NCBI GenBank assembly: GCA_937895515.1
Contig: CALAYS010000052.1
Coordinates: forward strand, 1-45,243
Reading direction: 5' to 3'
From: an uncultured bacterium
GTDB taxonomy: Bacteria > Patescibacteriota > Minisyncoccia > Phycocordibacterales > UBA9973
DNA length: 45,243 nucleotides
In this document: positions 8,535 to 18,278 of the stretch, one piece after another
Numbering within the stretch: position 1 is the first letter of the stretch
Layout: every line of letters begins with the position of its first letter
Translations under genes and position numbers: made by a program
Notes under the pieces: generated by a model
What the model saw: the letters and a program-made list of their open reading frames with translations, nothing else
The model's database searches: none
Told to the model about the DNA's origin: nothing

Positions 8535-9893
8535 TTATTCAGTTATAGAATCATCTGGAATTTCAATATTTGAAATTTTATCAATTATTTTCTCTTCTTC
8601 TACTTGTTCTTTATTTTCTTCAGTTTGTAGTTTTTTGTCTTCTGCTTGTATTAATTTCGAAACCATTTTAAATCTTTTAAAGATTCTATGGTCTTTAAAG
8701 AAATGCAATAAATAAAAAAGAACAAATAAAATGATTATAATAACAAGCACTAGTATTTTATTATTATAAAATATTTGTGAAGGTAAACTATGTTTTTTAA
8801 TATCAATAGATGAGTCTGTACTATTACCAGCTTTATCTACTGCCCTAACAATAACTCGCACACTATTAATTGCGTCTAGGTTAACCTGATAAGGGCTTTG
8901 TGAAAAATTAAACACTGGTGAAATATCATTATTTAAATTTTTTGTATCAATAATTGCAACTTCATAATGATCAATCCCAGAAAGATTATCTGTGGTTTTA
9001 AAACTAACAACAGCAAAGTTTGATTTATCTTCTCTTACATATTCGAATTTAGGCTTAAAATCATTTGGAGCAACCGTATCAATTTTTAAAATACGATTTG
9101 TTGTTGTCCCCCAAATATTACCAACTTTTAATGGTTTAATATGAAAATACCACAAACCATCAGTTAGGTTTTCATATTGTTTTATCGTCTCTTTAGAGAT
9201 TATTTTACTTTCTGGTAAAGTATTAGGTTTATTATCCAAAACATAACTATAACCAACAACATTGGGTAAATTATTCCAACTAAAAACAACATTAGTATTG
9301 TTATACCAAGAATCAACTAACGGATGTGTGTCCGAAAATACTTCTACTGACCCAGATGGTTTAGGGAAAATGGTATATAAACCGCGGTTAGTATTTATTT
9401 TTACATTTTGGTTATCAAAAGATGTAACTTTTGAATTAGAGTTAATTGAAATTTCTGCGTTTCCAGATGATTTTGCTTCAAAAGTAATTGAGGTAATTAA
9501 TCCTGACGATGATTGTATCCCATTGGGGATGGAACCTGAAAATTTAGCAATACCTTTATTATTATCATAATTAGGAGCTGAATCCCAAATACCAATTATT
9601 GATTTACCATTTGAAGGTTTAGTTATTGCTAGTTTTGTTGGATCATAAGTAATATTTAATTCAATATTTTTTATATTCTGACCTTTGGTATTAATAAAAA
9701 ATGGTATTTCAAAATTTGAACCACCTAAAAAACTACCCGTATCTGGAGAAACAAAAAGATCAATATTCCCAGAATCCTTATTACTAGAAATTAGATTTAT
9801 TTGGTTATCTTGTGCAAAAACATTAGAACCAAAAAATATACTGAATATAAATATCAGAAAAGATAGATAAATTATTTTGCTTAAATGTTTCAT
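8535..9893 (-). CDS. Cohesin-like surface protein, paralogue A (452 aa)
   Basis: Signal peptide (residues 1-27, ending VFAQ), cohesin-like domain (about 42-175, with KSIIGIWDSAPNYDNNKG), an Ig-like module (about 180-270, DTHPLVDSWYNNTN and YSYVLDNKPNT), a second beta domain (about 270-365, DNLSGIDHYEVAI), a transmembrane helix (about 375-397) and a long charged cytoplasmic tail rich in Glu. It is clearly paralogous along its whole length to the plus-strand protein at 16915-18255. The start lies 8 bases after the stop of the giant gene, so it is co-transcribed with it. Probably a membrane receptor for dockerin-bearing or giant fibre proteins; the ligand is not shown by sequence. Confidence 0.8.
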   Translation of the reverse strand: MKHLSKIIYLSFLIFIFSIFFGSNVFAQDNQINLISSNKDSGNIDLFVSPDTGSFLGGSNFEIPFFINTKGQNIKNIELNITYDPTKLAITKPSNGKSIIGIWDSAPNYDNNKGIAKFSGSIPNGIQSSSGLITSITFEAKSSGNAEISINSNSKVTSFDNQNVKINTNRGLYTIFPKPSGSVEVFSDTHPLVDSWYNNTNVVFSWNNLPNVVGYSYVLDNKPNTLPESKIISKETIKQYENLTDGLWYFHIKPLKVGNIWGTTTNRILKIDTVAPNDFKPKFEYVREDKSNFAVVSFKTTDNLSGIDHYEVAIIDTKNLNNDISPVFNFSQSPYQVNLDAINSVRVIVRAVDKAGNSTDSSIDIKKHSLPSQIFYNNKILVLVIIIILFVLFYLLHFFKDHRIFKRFKMVSKLIQAEDKKLQTEENKEQVEEEKIIDKISNIEIPDDSITE

Positions 9894-9900
9894 TATAATT

Positions 9901-12900
9901 TTACAAACCTGGGTCTACTACTGGTTCTACTATTGGCTCTATTATTGGCTCTGCTGCTGGATTTATTATTGTTTGTTCTGTAATAGGATCAGGATTATTT
10001 GTAGCATCATTTTGTTCATTTAATGAAGATGAATCAATATTTTGATTATTTTCTGTATTTAAGATTTCTGAATTATTTAGATTAGTATCTATTTGATTTA
10101 TTTCATTATTTTGAGTATCAATTTGTGTTGATGTTGTATTTTCAATAATCAAACCTGGTATTATGCTCTCAAATACTCTGGCATCTTTTACTTGCAATGC
10201 TGTCCAAGAGAATCTTATATCCTTATTTGCTGTTTTATTTATTCTTATTGTAAATCCACGTTGGGTTTTATTTGTAACAACTGATTTAATATCTTGATTA
10301 AAGAAATCATCAGCTTCTTGATCGGTCATATTTTTAGTAATATCATCGGAATCTTCAAATGAAACTGACGTATTTACAACTGGTTGGGCAATGTATGGAT
10401 TTTCAAAAACAATTTCAACTTTTTTACTACCAGCTTTGATTACAGCAAAACCTGCAGTATCTTGATTAAAGACTGGTGGAGTATTAAATATAGCTTGTCC
10501 ACCAAAAGTAACAATGCCATTTAAAATACTTTGACCGTTAATAGTTAAATTATTTGCACTTATATCAGATGTTTGAGTCAGAGCATTTGATGCGAGCATG
10601 TCTTCTATAGCTTTAATTCTTAGATCAAACTTGGAATCAGCATCAATTAATTTTTGTTGACCGGCTTGCAAATCAATCATTGCAAGTTCAATATCGTTTA
10701 ATTTAAACTTCATATCTTGTGTATCAGCCCCTAAAGCTAACAAGGCTTGATTTAATGTATCCACCGCTTGGGCAGTTAAAGTCAAAGCCTCTTGTCCATT
10801 TGAAAGAAGAGTTATTTTGTTTACAATAGCATCCATACCAGTAATACTTCCGGCTTCGATTGATTCAGCTTTTAGTTTACCTGCAAAAGTTGCATTACCT
10901 TTACTATCAAATTTAACAACTGGTACAGAAATTGTGGTTGTACCATCAACATTATTTTTTACAGAATTTTCACCAATGGTAAATGTTCCGTCAGGTGACA
11001 AAACAACATTAACATCTTTACCTGTACTGGATGTGATAGTATTTGTTTTTACATTGTCAGCTATAAGAGTAGGAGTTATTATTTCGAGTCCAGCCGCAAT
11101 TCTGTCTGCAAAAATGTCAGATAGATTGGTAGATTTTTCAAGCTCAATTTTACCAGATACTAATTGTTTTAATAATTCATTACTAGAATATGTTTGTTGC
11201 ACAGTAGTTACAACACCGTTTATATCAGTTGTAGAGATTGGATTTAAGATTTTATCAAATGATGAACCAGTGGTATATGAATTTTTTACAAAAACATTTA
11301 TAACACCAACGCCTGTACCATTATAATCCTCTAGGGCTTCAGCAATAATATATCCGGCTTTTACTGCTTTAGTAGCAACACCAGGAATAGAATATGAAAC
11401 TGTTAATGCATCTCCAGATTTAATCTGGCCGTTTTCATCACTTACTTTTAATGGAACACGACCAACAAGTGCAACTGGTATCCAAGATTCACCACCCATA
11501 TCAGGTGTATTTTGGGATTTTTGTAATCTTAAACCAGGGTTCTCAGAATATATACCAACAACTGGCATAGTACCATCTGCCTTTTTAACAAAATCTTTAT
11601 TTTCTGGATCTATCATTACAACATCACCCGGTTTCAAACTTGTATCATAAGTTGGGTAATCTTCCGCATAGTCAAATGCATTTGATTGCATAGCTACAGA
11701 ATGAGAAAAAATAAATGAACCTGCATGTTGCTCGTCTTGCTGTTGAGTTCCGAGCATAAATGATATCTTACCGAAGTTATTTGAACCAGAATCAAATTCA
11801 AGTCCGTATGAGTTTGCTGATGTTTTACTCCATGTATAAACACTGGCATTACCACTTGATCCATCGTCTGTACCAACGTACATTACACCGTTATACTCAA
11901 TCATTGCTGAGATTCCATCAATACTAGTCTCTGCCCCAAAGGTACCTCGAGTTGTGTTTACAAGAGACCAGCTACCATTTTGACCATCGTATTCATATAG
12001 CGCACCAGTACCACCACTATTATTAGTACTACCAGCGTAAAGACGACCATTGTAAACAGCGAGTTTGATTTTATCAATATTTGCAGTATCCCCACTTATA
12101 ATTTTACCTAGAATACTAACAGAAGATCGTGTGTAGTTATTTGATGTGTTAGATACTTGAGCACTGGCACGGTTTTCATAAATAGTTGCACCGTCAGTTT
12201 TTGCTGGTGCAACAAAGTATGAACCATTATAAGATTCGATATCACTTATTTCTGAAAAGTTAGCGTCTCCATGAGGACCCACAGCACCCGCAGTATTATG
12301 GTGGTTCACAATAGTAGTACTACTACCCTGGAACCAGGAAATCATCGCTGTTGTTGAAGAAGTAATACCTCCATAAATAAGGAAGTCTTTCCAAACCTCA
12401 AGATTAAACCCGGTTTTATCAGCGGTTGTTTCAGCGTTATTTTTACCGTCTGTAGGGTTTATTTGTACCCATCCGTCGGCTGCACCATGATAACGCACAA
12501 TCTCGGCTGCAGCTGATGCGTTAGATTCTTGAGTAGCAACAACTAAAAATCCCATATATACAGTAATATCTGACACACCGTCTTGTCCAGCAGTCTGGAA
12601 TGTACCACGAGTTGCGTTAAACATTGTAAATGAATCTGATGTTGTATCAGCGGTAGTACTATAATAAAGAGCACCTTCACTTGATCCTGTTTGAGAACCA
12701 ATAAAGAGCTTTCCATTGTAAACACCTAGTACGTATGCATCAATATTTGTATTGTCTCCTGAAACAGCTTTACCCGCTGCATTTGTAACCAATGTCCATG
12801 TTGTTCCACCATCATAACGATAAACTCCAGCAGTATCAGTTTCGGCTGTTGCGACAAAAAGTTTGCCTTTATATACAACCATATCGTTTACTTTATCAAC

Positions 12901-15900
12901 TGCAGTTTGAGATCCGAATGTTCCTGCCGCAGAGTTGAGTGAACAGTTACAACCAGAAGCAAAGTTATGAGCTGTAGCGTCAGCTTGTGCACCAATTACC
13001 ACATCACCATTTGCACGGATAGCTTCATCCCAACCCGTACCAACAGTTAAACCTCTTTCAATTACAGTTGCATCTGCAGAAGCCAAATTACCAATACTTA
13101 TAGCTGAAAGCACATCGGCATCACCAGTACTAGCTGATGTCATATTAATACTTAAACCTGATACTGTATCTGCATCCGCATCATTTGCGAGTGTTCCACT
13201 AATTTGTATTGCACTATTATTTGTAATTGTTGTATCACTAATAATTAAATTACTATCATCATCAAGAGTAAGATTAACATCGCTAGTACCATTTGGTGCT
13301 AGTGTAATACCACCAGCATCATCAAATGTAGCAAATGTTGTACCATTGTCTTCTATGACCAAATCACCAGTTGATGATAAATTATGTATTTCATCACCAG
13401 TACCGTTATTAGTAAATGTCAGTGCATAGTTTGATGCACCAAAAGCAATCGCAGTTGAAGCATCCAATGTCATAGTGTCGGATAAATCAGTGAAATCCAA
13501 AGAATCAGCAGTAACACCACCCCCACCACAAGACTGCCATTCAAAATCTCCACCAGTTGATTCATATGTTAAACATTCTTCATCACTTGCAGTATCTACA
13601 GCCTTAAGCATTGCCTCAGTTACTTTGTCGGCACCAATAGTTGCCGTAATACCAGTTGTGCCAGAACCTGATACATCACCTGAAAGGGTGATTGTTTGGT
13701 TGCCTATTAGGTATGTATTTGTATCAACTGAAAGTGTACCATCACTTCCTGATGTTTTAACGAAACCATTGGATGTAAGATTTGAAAGCTTAGCAATATT
13801 TTGAGTTGTATTAACAGTCACAGTATTAGTACTGCGAGTTAGACCAGTCGAAAATGTAAGAGGAACTTCATATGCAGAGCTTGCAGTATATGCAGCAGTT
13901 CCAAGAGTACCACCTGTGCCGATATTTAATGTTGATCCATCAGTACCAGCTAATGTAAGTGTATTTGAAGCTGTAAATGTTTTACTATTTGCAATTGTAA
14001 GAGTACCTGTTGATGATGTAATAGTTAATCCATTAATACTTGTTGCAGTAGCAGCGCCCAATGTTGGAGTTGTAAGTGTTGGTGATGTGCCGAATACTAA
14101 TGCACCACTACCTGTTTCATCAGTGATAGCAGTAGCTAAATTAGATGATGTGTCTGATATACCGTAACCACTAAATGTTGTCGGTGTACCAGTAAGTTTG
14201 CTCCAAGCCAAAGAACTGATTTGCGAATCAGTTAAACCAGTTATGTCAGTTATGTTACCAGTTGTGATAACAGTACCAGTTGCATCTGGGAATGTTATTG
14301 TTTGATCAGATGTTGGGTTAGTTATAGCTAGATATGTTTCTGAAGTGTCAGCGGATGAGCCTTCAAAGATTAGACCTGATTGACCGAATTTGGATCCATT
14401 TGCAGAAAGTGAGTGATCACCCGTTAGCGATGCTGATTGTTCAAGTGCAATTGTAACAGTATCTGTTGCTCCGCCAGTTGTAGTTACACCGTTGCCTGCA
14501 GCGATTGTTATAGTGTCACCATCAGCAAGTGTTTGGTTTGACCCAGATGTACCAGCTAATGTAAGACTTGAAATACCACCACCCGATGTACCGCAACCAG
14601 AACCAGTTGCTGATATCACACCAGAATTATTAACTTGCAAACATTGTGTACCACCACCAGTAAGATTAGAGAGCGTCAGACCAGCAAATGTAACAGATGA
14701 TGAAGTCAAAACATTTTGATCCATATCATAAAGCTCGTTTGCACCTTGGCCAGTATCAATAGTTGCAAAACTAACAGCGCTAGATGTTGTTAGATTTTGT
14801 CCAGTATTAAATGCCAACTGTGCATCACCAATAGAATCAGCAGTGATACCCAGTGTGACGGATGCATTCTCTGACCCTGAACCAGTGACAGTAATGGTTG
14901 ATGAACCAGAGTCAGCAATACCAGCAACATAATTCCCTGTTGTATCAGTACCTAATGCCACAGCATCAGATGCAATTGTGATAACACCAGTGTTAGAAAT
15001 AGTTGCATCACCTGATGGAGTTCGTGCAGTTGCAACGTTTGATGAATTACCAACTAATATTTTGCCATCAGCAAGTGTTGCAGTTAAGCCATCAGTAATA
15101 CCATAACCAGATAATGTTGTCGGTGTACCAGTAAGTTTGCTCCAAGCAATAGAGTTGATAGATATAGCATTACCAGCATCGTTGTATGTAAATTCGGAAG
15201 AGAGTGCACCACCAACAGAGTCTTGAGCCATCTCATCTGTGTATTGAGTAATAGTTGATGATAGTGTTCCAGCTGAAAGTGATAGACCACTACCGATTGA
15301 GATTTCTTGGGCATCACCGTTTGATCCGGCACTACGTCCAAGTAATCTGTTGTCTGTGATGTTTTGGATTTTGGCGAAGGTGACGGCGTCGTCGGTTAGT
15401 TGATTTGTATTAATTGCATTGTTTGCAATATCAAGAGTGATAGTTGCATTTTCAGATCCGGAACCTGTGACGGTAATGCGTCCGTTACCAGCATCAGCAA
15501 TTGTGGCTAGGTAGTTGCCGGTGGTGTCAGTACCCAATGCAACAGCATCAGCACCAATTGTGGTTGTAATACCAGTTGTACCACTGCCTGTTACGTCACC
15601 TGATAATGTAATTGTTTGGTTAGCGGTCAAAAATGTGCCTGATGAAACTTTTTCAACAACGCCAGTTGCAGTGTTGCGAGTTAAAATTTCATATCCGCCA
15701 GCTGATGCAGTTGGAGATGTTGTCAAAGTAACAGTTGTCGCAAATGTTGGAGCTGTATCAAATACTAATTTACCACTACCAGTTTCATCACTAATTGCCC
15801 CAGCAATACCAGATGATGTTGTAAGCCCGGTAAAGGCACTTGTTCCATTTCCTAATAAAATACCTGTCAAACTTCCGGCATTAGATCCACCACTAGCAAC

Positions 15901-16701
15901 ATCAATTTTACCATTTGAATCTGAATCCCAAACAGCAGCTAACATGTCGCCTGTTCCAGAAATAGTTTGCCAACTAGGAAGACCCCCAGATGTAACAACT
16001 AAAACTTGCCCAGTTGTTCCTATTGGAAGTCTTTCAAAAACACCAGATGAATTTCGATAAAAAGTATCACCAGTTGCATCAGAACCAAGTGTAAGTTTTA
16101 ACCCACCAGATTCTACTGTCCCCGCAAGGTTAAGATTACCAGATGAATTAAGTACTGGGACTTGGTTAGCTGTTGGGGTTTGTGATGGAGTAAATCCACC
16201 AACTGTTTTTGAGTTAATTGCGTAGCCACTAGATACCACACGTTGACGTGGAGATAATGTTTCAAAACTTGCTCCAGAACAAGAACCCGATACTTGGGCA
16301 GCAACATCAATATTTAAATAAACATCATTTGTAGAATTAAAATCAAAATCAAGAACATCACCTCCGGCAGAGACATCACCAATGTCAGCATTCAAAACTC
16401 CATTTTTGACATTAACAGTCATTGTTGAAGGTGAACCCGATGGCCAAATCTTAGAACCACCAGATGTTGCATCATACAAAGAAAACTTGAAACAATAATT
16501 TGTCCCAGAACCACCAAGAAGATTTCCAGATGAATCTAGTAGCCGGCCTTGGTGATGCAGTATTGTTGGTACACCAGTAACCGCCATTACAACATTAAAG
16601 TTTGACACAAACACAAAAACCACCAACGCAAAAATTGCTGCGGTGACCTTCATTTTTTTTAAAAAATTAGATTTGAATATTTTTAAAAAAAAGTAATTCA
16701 T
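9901..16701 (-). CDS. Giant secreted fibre-like protein with tail-fibre repeats, beta-propeller and G2-like domain (2266 aa)
   Basis: Signal peptide (about 16-41, ending VMA). Residues 42-170 form an N-terminal beta module (LHHQGRLLDSSGNLLG). Residues 200-1250 are Gly/Ser/Thr-rich repeats of the kind found in phage tail fibres and bacterial adhesins, such as DETGSGKLVFDTAPT, WSKLTGTPTTLSGYGI and LSGDVTGSGTTGI. About 1260-1620 has recurring blades (YNGKLFIGS, YNGRLYAGS, YNGVMYVGT), suggesting a beta-propeller. About 1665-1810 (FDYAEDYPTYD ... PVVGIYSENPG ... VALVGRVPLKV) resembles Peptidase_G2/intramolecular chaperone domains of phage appendage proteins, which self-cleave. A coiled coil (about 1985-2035), a beta domain and an Asn/Gln/Glu-rich tail end the protein. 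No membrane anchor is visible. A perfect-spacing promoter stands upstream, and the cohesin gene follows in the operon. Adhesion or cell-contact use is inferred. Confidence 0.85.
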   Translation of the reverse strand: MNYFFLKIFKSNFLKKMKVTAAIFALVVFVFVSNFNVVMAVTGVPTILHHQGRLLDSSGNLLGGSGTNYCFKFSLYDATSGGSKIWPSGSPSTMTVNVKNGVLNADIGDVSAGGDVLDFDFNSTNDVYLNIDVAAQVSGSCSGASFETLSPRQRVVSSGYAINSKTVGGFTPSQTPTANQVPVLNSSGNLNLAGTVESGGLKLTLGSDATGDTFYRNSSGVFERLPIGTTGQVLVVTSGGLPSWQTISGTGDMLAAVWDSDSNGKIDVASGGSNAGSLTGILLGNGTSAFTGLTTSSGIAGAISDETGSGKLVFDTAPTFATTVTLTTSPTASAGGYEILTRNTATGVVEKVSSGTFLTANQTITLSGDVTGSGTTGITTTIGADAVALGTDTTGNYLATIADAGNGRITVTGSGSENATITLDIANNAINTNQLTDDAVTFAKIQNITDNRLLGRSAGSNGDAQEISIGSGLSLSAGTLSSTITQYTDEMAQDSVGGALSSEFTYNDAGNAISINSIAWSKLTGTPTTLSGYGITDGLTATLADGKILVGNSSNVATARTPSGDATISNTGVITIASDAVALGTDTTGNYVAGIADSGSSTITVTGSGSENASVTLGITADSIGDAQLAFNTGQNLTTSSAVSFATIDTGQGANELYDMDQNVLTSSSVTFAGLTLSNLTGGGTQCLQVNNSGVISATGSGCGTSGGGISSLTLAGTSGSNQTLADGDTITIAAGNGVTTTGGATDTVTIALEQSASLTGDHSLSANGSKFGQSGLIFEGSSADTSETYLAITNPTSDQTITFPDATGTVITTGNITDITGLTDSQISSLAWSKLTGTPTTFSGYGISDTSSNLATAITDETGSGALVFGTSPTLTTPTLGAATATSINGLTITSSTGTLTIANSKTFTASNTLTLAGTDGSTLNIGTGGTLGTAAYTASSAYEVPLTFSTGLTRSTNTVTVNTTQNIAKLSNLTSNGFVKTSGSDGTLSVDTNTYLIGNQTITLSGDVSGSGTTGITATIGADKVTEAMLKAVDTASDEECLTYESTGGDFEWQSCGGGGVTADSLDFTDLSDTMTLDASTAIAFGASNYALTFTNNGTGDEIHNLSSTGDLVIEDNGTTFATFDDAGGITLAPNGTSDVNLTLDDDSNLIISDTTITNNSAIQISGTLANDADADTVSGLSINMTSASTGDADVLSAISIGNLASADATVIERGLTVGTGWDEAIRANGDVVIGAQADATAHNFASGCNCSLNSAAGTFGSQTAVDKVNDMVVYKGKLFVATAETDTAGVYRYDGGTTWTLVTNAAGKAVSGDNTNIDAYVLGVYNGKLFIGSQTGSSEGALYYSTTADTTSDSFTMFNATRGTFQTAGQDGVSDITVYMGFLVVATQESNASAAAEIVRYHGAADGWVQINPTDGKNNAETTADKTGFNLEVWKDFLIYGGITSSTTAMISWFQGSSTTIVNHHNTAGAVGPHGDANFSEISDIESYNGSYFVAPAKTDGATIYENRASAQVSNTSNNYTRSSVSILGKIISGDTANIDKIKLAVYNGRLYAGSTNNSGGTGALYEYDGQNGSWSLVNTTRGTFGAETSIDGISAMIEYNGVMYVGTDDGSSGNASVYTWSKTSANSYGLEFDSGSNNFGKISFMLGTQQQDEQHAGSFIFSHSVAMQSNAFDYAEDYPTYDTSLKPGDVVMIDPENKDFVKKADGTMPVVGIYSENPGLRLQKSQNTPDMGGESWIPVALVGRVPLKVSDENGQIKSGDALTVSYSIPGVATKAVKAGYIIAEALEDYNGTGVGVINVFVKNSYTTGSSFDKILNPISTTDINGVVTTVQQTYSSNELLKQLVSGKIELEKSTNLSDIFADRIAAGLEIITPTLIADNVKTNTITSSTGKDVNVVLSPDGTFTIGENSVKNNVDGTTTISVPVVKFDSKGNATFAGKLKAESIEAGSITGMDAIVNKITLLSNGQEALTLTAQAVDTLNQALLALGADTQDMKFKLNDIELAMIDLQAGQQKLIDADSKFDLRIKAIEDMLASNALTQTSDISANNLTINGQSILNGIVTFGGQAIFNTPPVFNQDTAGFAVIKAGSKKVEIVFENPYIAQPVVNTSVSFEDSDDITKNMTDQEADDFFNQDIKSVVTNKTQRGFTIRINKTANKDIRFSWTALQVKDARVFESIIPGLIIENTTSTQIDTQNNEINQIDTNLNNSEILNTENNQNIDSSSLNEQNDATNNPDPITEQTIINPAAEPIIEPIVEPVVDPGL

Positions 16702-16743
16702 TTGTTTTTTTGTTACAATTTTCTCTTATACTGTAACTTATAT

Positions 16744-16772
16744 ATTATACCTTAAAAAATCAATAAATTCAA
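16744..16772 (-). promoter_or_regulatory. Promoter of the giant fibre gene
   Basis: TTGAAT (16767-16772), 17-base spacer, TATAAT (16744-16749) on the minus strand; predicted start near 16737, leaving a leader of about 35 bases. The 213-base divergent gap also holds the plus-strand start of paralogue B with a weaker TATACT at 16880-16885. Confidence 0.65.
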
Positions 16773-16836
16773 AGAAAAAATGATTAAAAATTATTTTAAT
16801 ATGTGGATAAAAAAGTAAAAAAAAGTAAAAATAAAA

Positions 16837-16857
16837 CTTGCCTGTTGGCAAGCAGGA
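16837..16857. repeat. Short hairpin CTTGCC-TGTT-GGCAAG
   Basis: Perfect 6-bp inverted repeat in the AT-rich gap between the divergent giant and cohesin genes, followed by AGGATAC. Similar GCCTGC/GCAGG strings occur in the palindrome at 31388-31426. It may be a degenerate repeat or an operator; no T tract follows. Confidence 0.35.
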
Positions 16858-16914
16858 TACAAAAATTATTTTATCGTGATATACTTTATATAACTCTAAA
16901 AATTAGAGAAATAA

Positions 16915-18255
16915 ATGACTTCATTTTTGAAAAAAATATTAAATATAAAAAATAAAAACATTGCATTTTTAGTAATGATGTTTTTGTGTTTCTTCCCTAT
17001 TCATTTTATTTCTGCACAAAATAGAATTAGTAATTTAGATGCGTCTAGTTTCCAAACTCAAGCGGAAATTATAATCTCCCCTGCTGTTGCTACTTTTGAA
17101 CAAGGTTCAACTTTTGAAGTTCCAATTTTTATTAATACCAAAGGTAAAAGCATAAATGCCGTAGAGCTTAATGTAAGATTTGATCCTAATAAATTAAGCG
17201 TTGTTAAGCCATCTTCTGGTAAATCAGTCATTGGGATTTGGGTTCAACCGCCAACATATGACAATACTCGTGGCACTGCCAATGTTGCCGGAGTTATACC
17301 TGGGGGGCTTGTTTCTAATTCAAGTTTAATCATCACAATTACATTTTTAGCTAAATCAACTGGTACAACCGAAGTTATAATATCCGATACATCTAACGTA
17401 TTAGCTAATGATGGGATTGGATCTAGCGCAGTTGTAAAATCTAATCGTGGACGATACACAATCGTAGACAAGCCACCAGGTGGCGTACTAGTATATTCGG
17501 ACACTCATAGTTTTCAAGACCGTTGGTATAATAATAACTCACCAGTAATTGGATGGAACCGTGATGCTGGAGTAATTGGTTATAGTTATGTACTGGATAA
17601 TAAACCCAACACTATTCCAGAAAATGTTATAACTAGCAATGAAAACCAAAAAGCTTATACAGACCTTGCTGATGGACTGTGGTATTTCCACATCAAAGCA
17701 CTAAGCGGAATAAATTCATGGAGCTCAACAACAACATTTTTAATTCGAATAGACTCTACCCCACCAGCTGAATTTAATCCAAAAATAAATTTTATAAAAA
17801 CAGATGACACTGAAACAAAAAGTGCACTTATAACTTTTTTTACAACAGATAGTTTGTCCGGACTTGATCATTATGAAATTGGTATAGTTAACACTAATGA
17901 CAGTAAAACTAGTGCTCCGATTTTTGTTCAAACTGAAAGCCCTTACCAACTAACCTTGAACCAAAACGATAAAAGTTACGTTGTAATAAGAGCCGTCGAC
18001 AAAGCTGGAAATATTATAGATGTATCAGCAAAAATGCCAAAATCTGGTGAATTTATAAGCCTTTTAAGAAATAATTTATTATTAGTTGTTGTTTTGATTC
18101 TAGGATTAATTGTACTACTATTTATAATCCATTATCTATTCGGACATAAAATATTAAAGAAAGTCAAATTAGTATTTGAACTTTTAAGTAAAAAGAAAAA
18201 AGACATAACTCCAGAAATTGTTGAACAAGAAATAGAACAAATTAAAGAAGAATAA
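16915..18255 (+). CDS. Cohesin-like surface protein, paralogue B (446 aa)
   Basis: Same architecture as the 452-aa protein at 8535-9893: signal peptide (about 18-35, FISAQ), cohesin-like domain (about 53-185, with KSVIGIWVQPPTYDN and LANDGIGSSAVVKS), Ig-like module (DTHSFQDRWYNN, YSYVLDNKPNT), second beta domain (DSLSGLDHYEIGI), transmembrane helix (about 382-405) and a Lys/Glu-rich cytoplasmic tail. It is transcribed away from the giant gene. The two paralogues flank the giant gene as an inverted pair, pointing to duplication and use in the same surface complex. Its cohesin is closest to the neighbour's, not to the 496-aa or 296-aa proteins. Confidence 0.8.
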   Translation: MTSFLKKILNIKNKNIAFLVMMFLCFFPIHFISAQNRISNLDASSFQTQAEIIISPAVATFEQGSTFEVPIFINTKGKSINAVELNVRFDPNKLSVVKPSSGKSVIGIWVQPPTYDNTRGTANVAGVIPGGLVSNSSLIITITFLAKSTGTTEVIISDTSNVLANDGIGSSAVVKSNRGRYTIVDKPPGGVLVYSDTHSFQDRWYNNNSPVIGWNRDAGVIGYSYVLDNKPNTIPENVITSNENQKAYTDLADGLWYFHIKALSGINSWSSTTTFLIRIDSTPPAEFNPKINFIKTDDTETKSALITFFTTDSLSGLDHYEIGIVNTNDSKTSAPIFVQTESPYQLTLNQNDKSYVVIRAVDKAGNIIDVSAKMPKSGEFISLLRNNLLLVVVLILGLIVLLFIIHYLFGHKILKKVKLVFELLSKKKKDITPEIVEQEIEQIKEE

Positions 18256-18278
18256 AATCCCCTACTGGGGATTTTATT
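18251..18278. terminator. Bidirectional terminator with both stop codons in its stem
   Basis: AATAAAATCCCC-TACT-GGGGATTTTATT, a perfect 12-bp stem. The TAA of the plus-strand cohesin gene and the stop of the converging membrane protein gene both lie inside the stem. Confidence 0.85.

Noticed and set aside
14178..15148. A 32-base exact direct repeat as a recombination or CRISPR-like unit
   Set aside because: It encodes the repeated WSKLTGTPTT segment of the giant protein, so coding repetition explains it. No CRISPR array was seen anywhere in the window.
10817..16060. Several plus-strand open frames of 75-180 codons inside the giant gene
   Set aside because: They are Val/Pro-rich mirror frames of the Thr/Gly repeats, lack promoters and show no recognisable domains.
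9901..16701. Giant gene as part of a prophage
   Set aside because: The repeats resemble tail fibres, but no capsid, portal, terminase or other tail gene is present; it has a signal peptide and cohesin neighbours.
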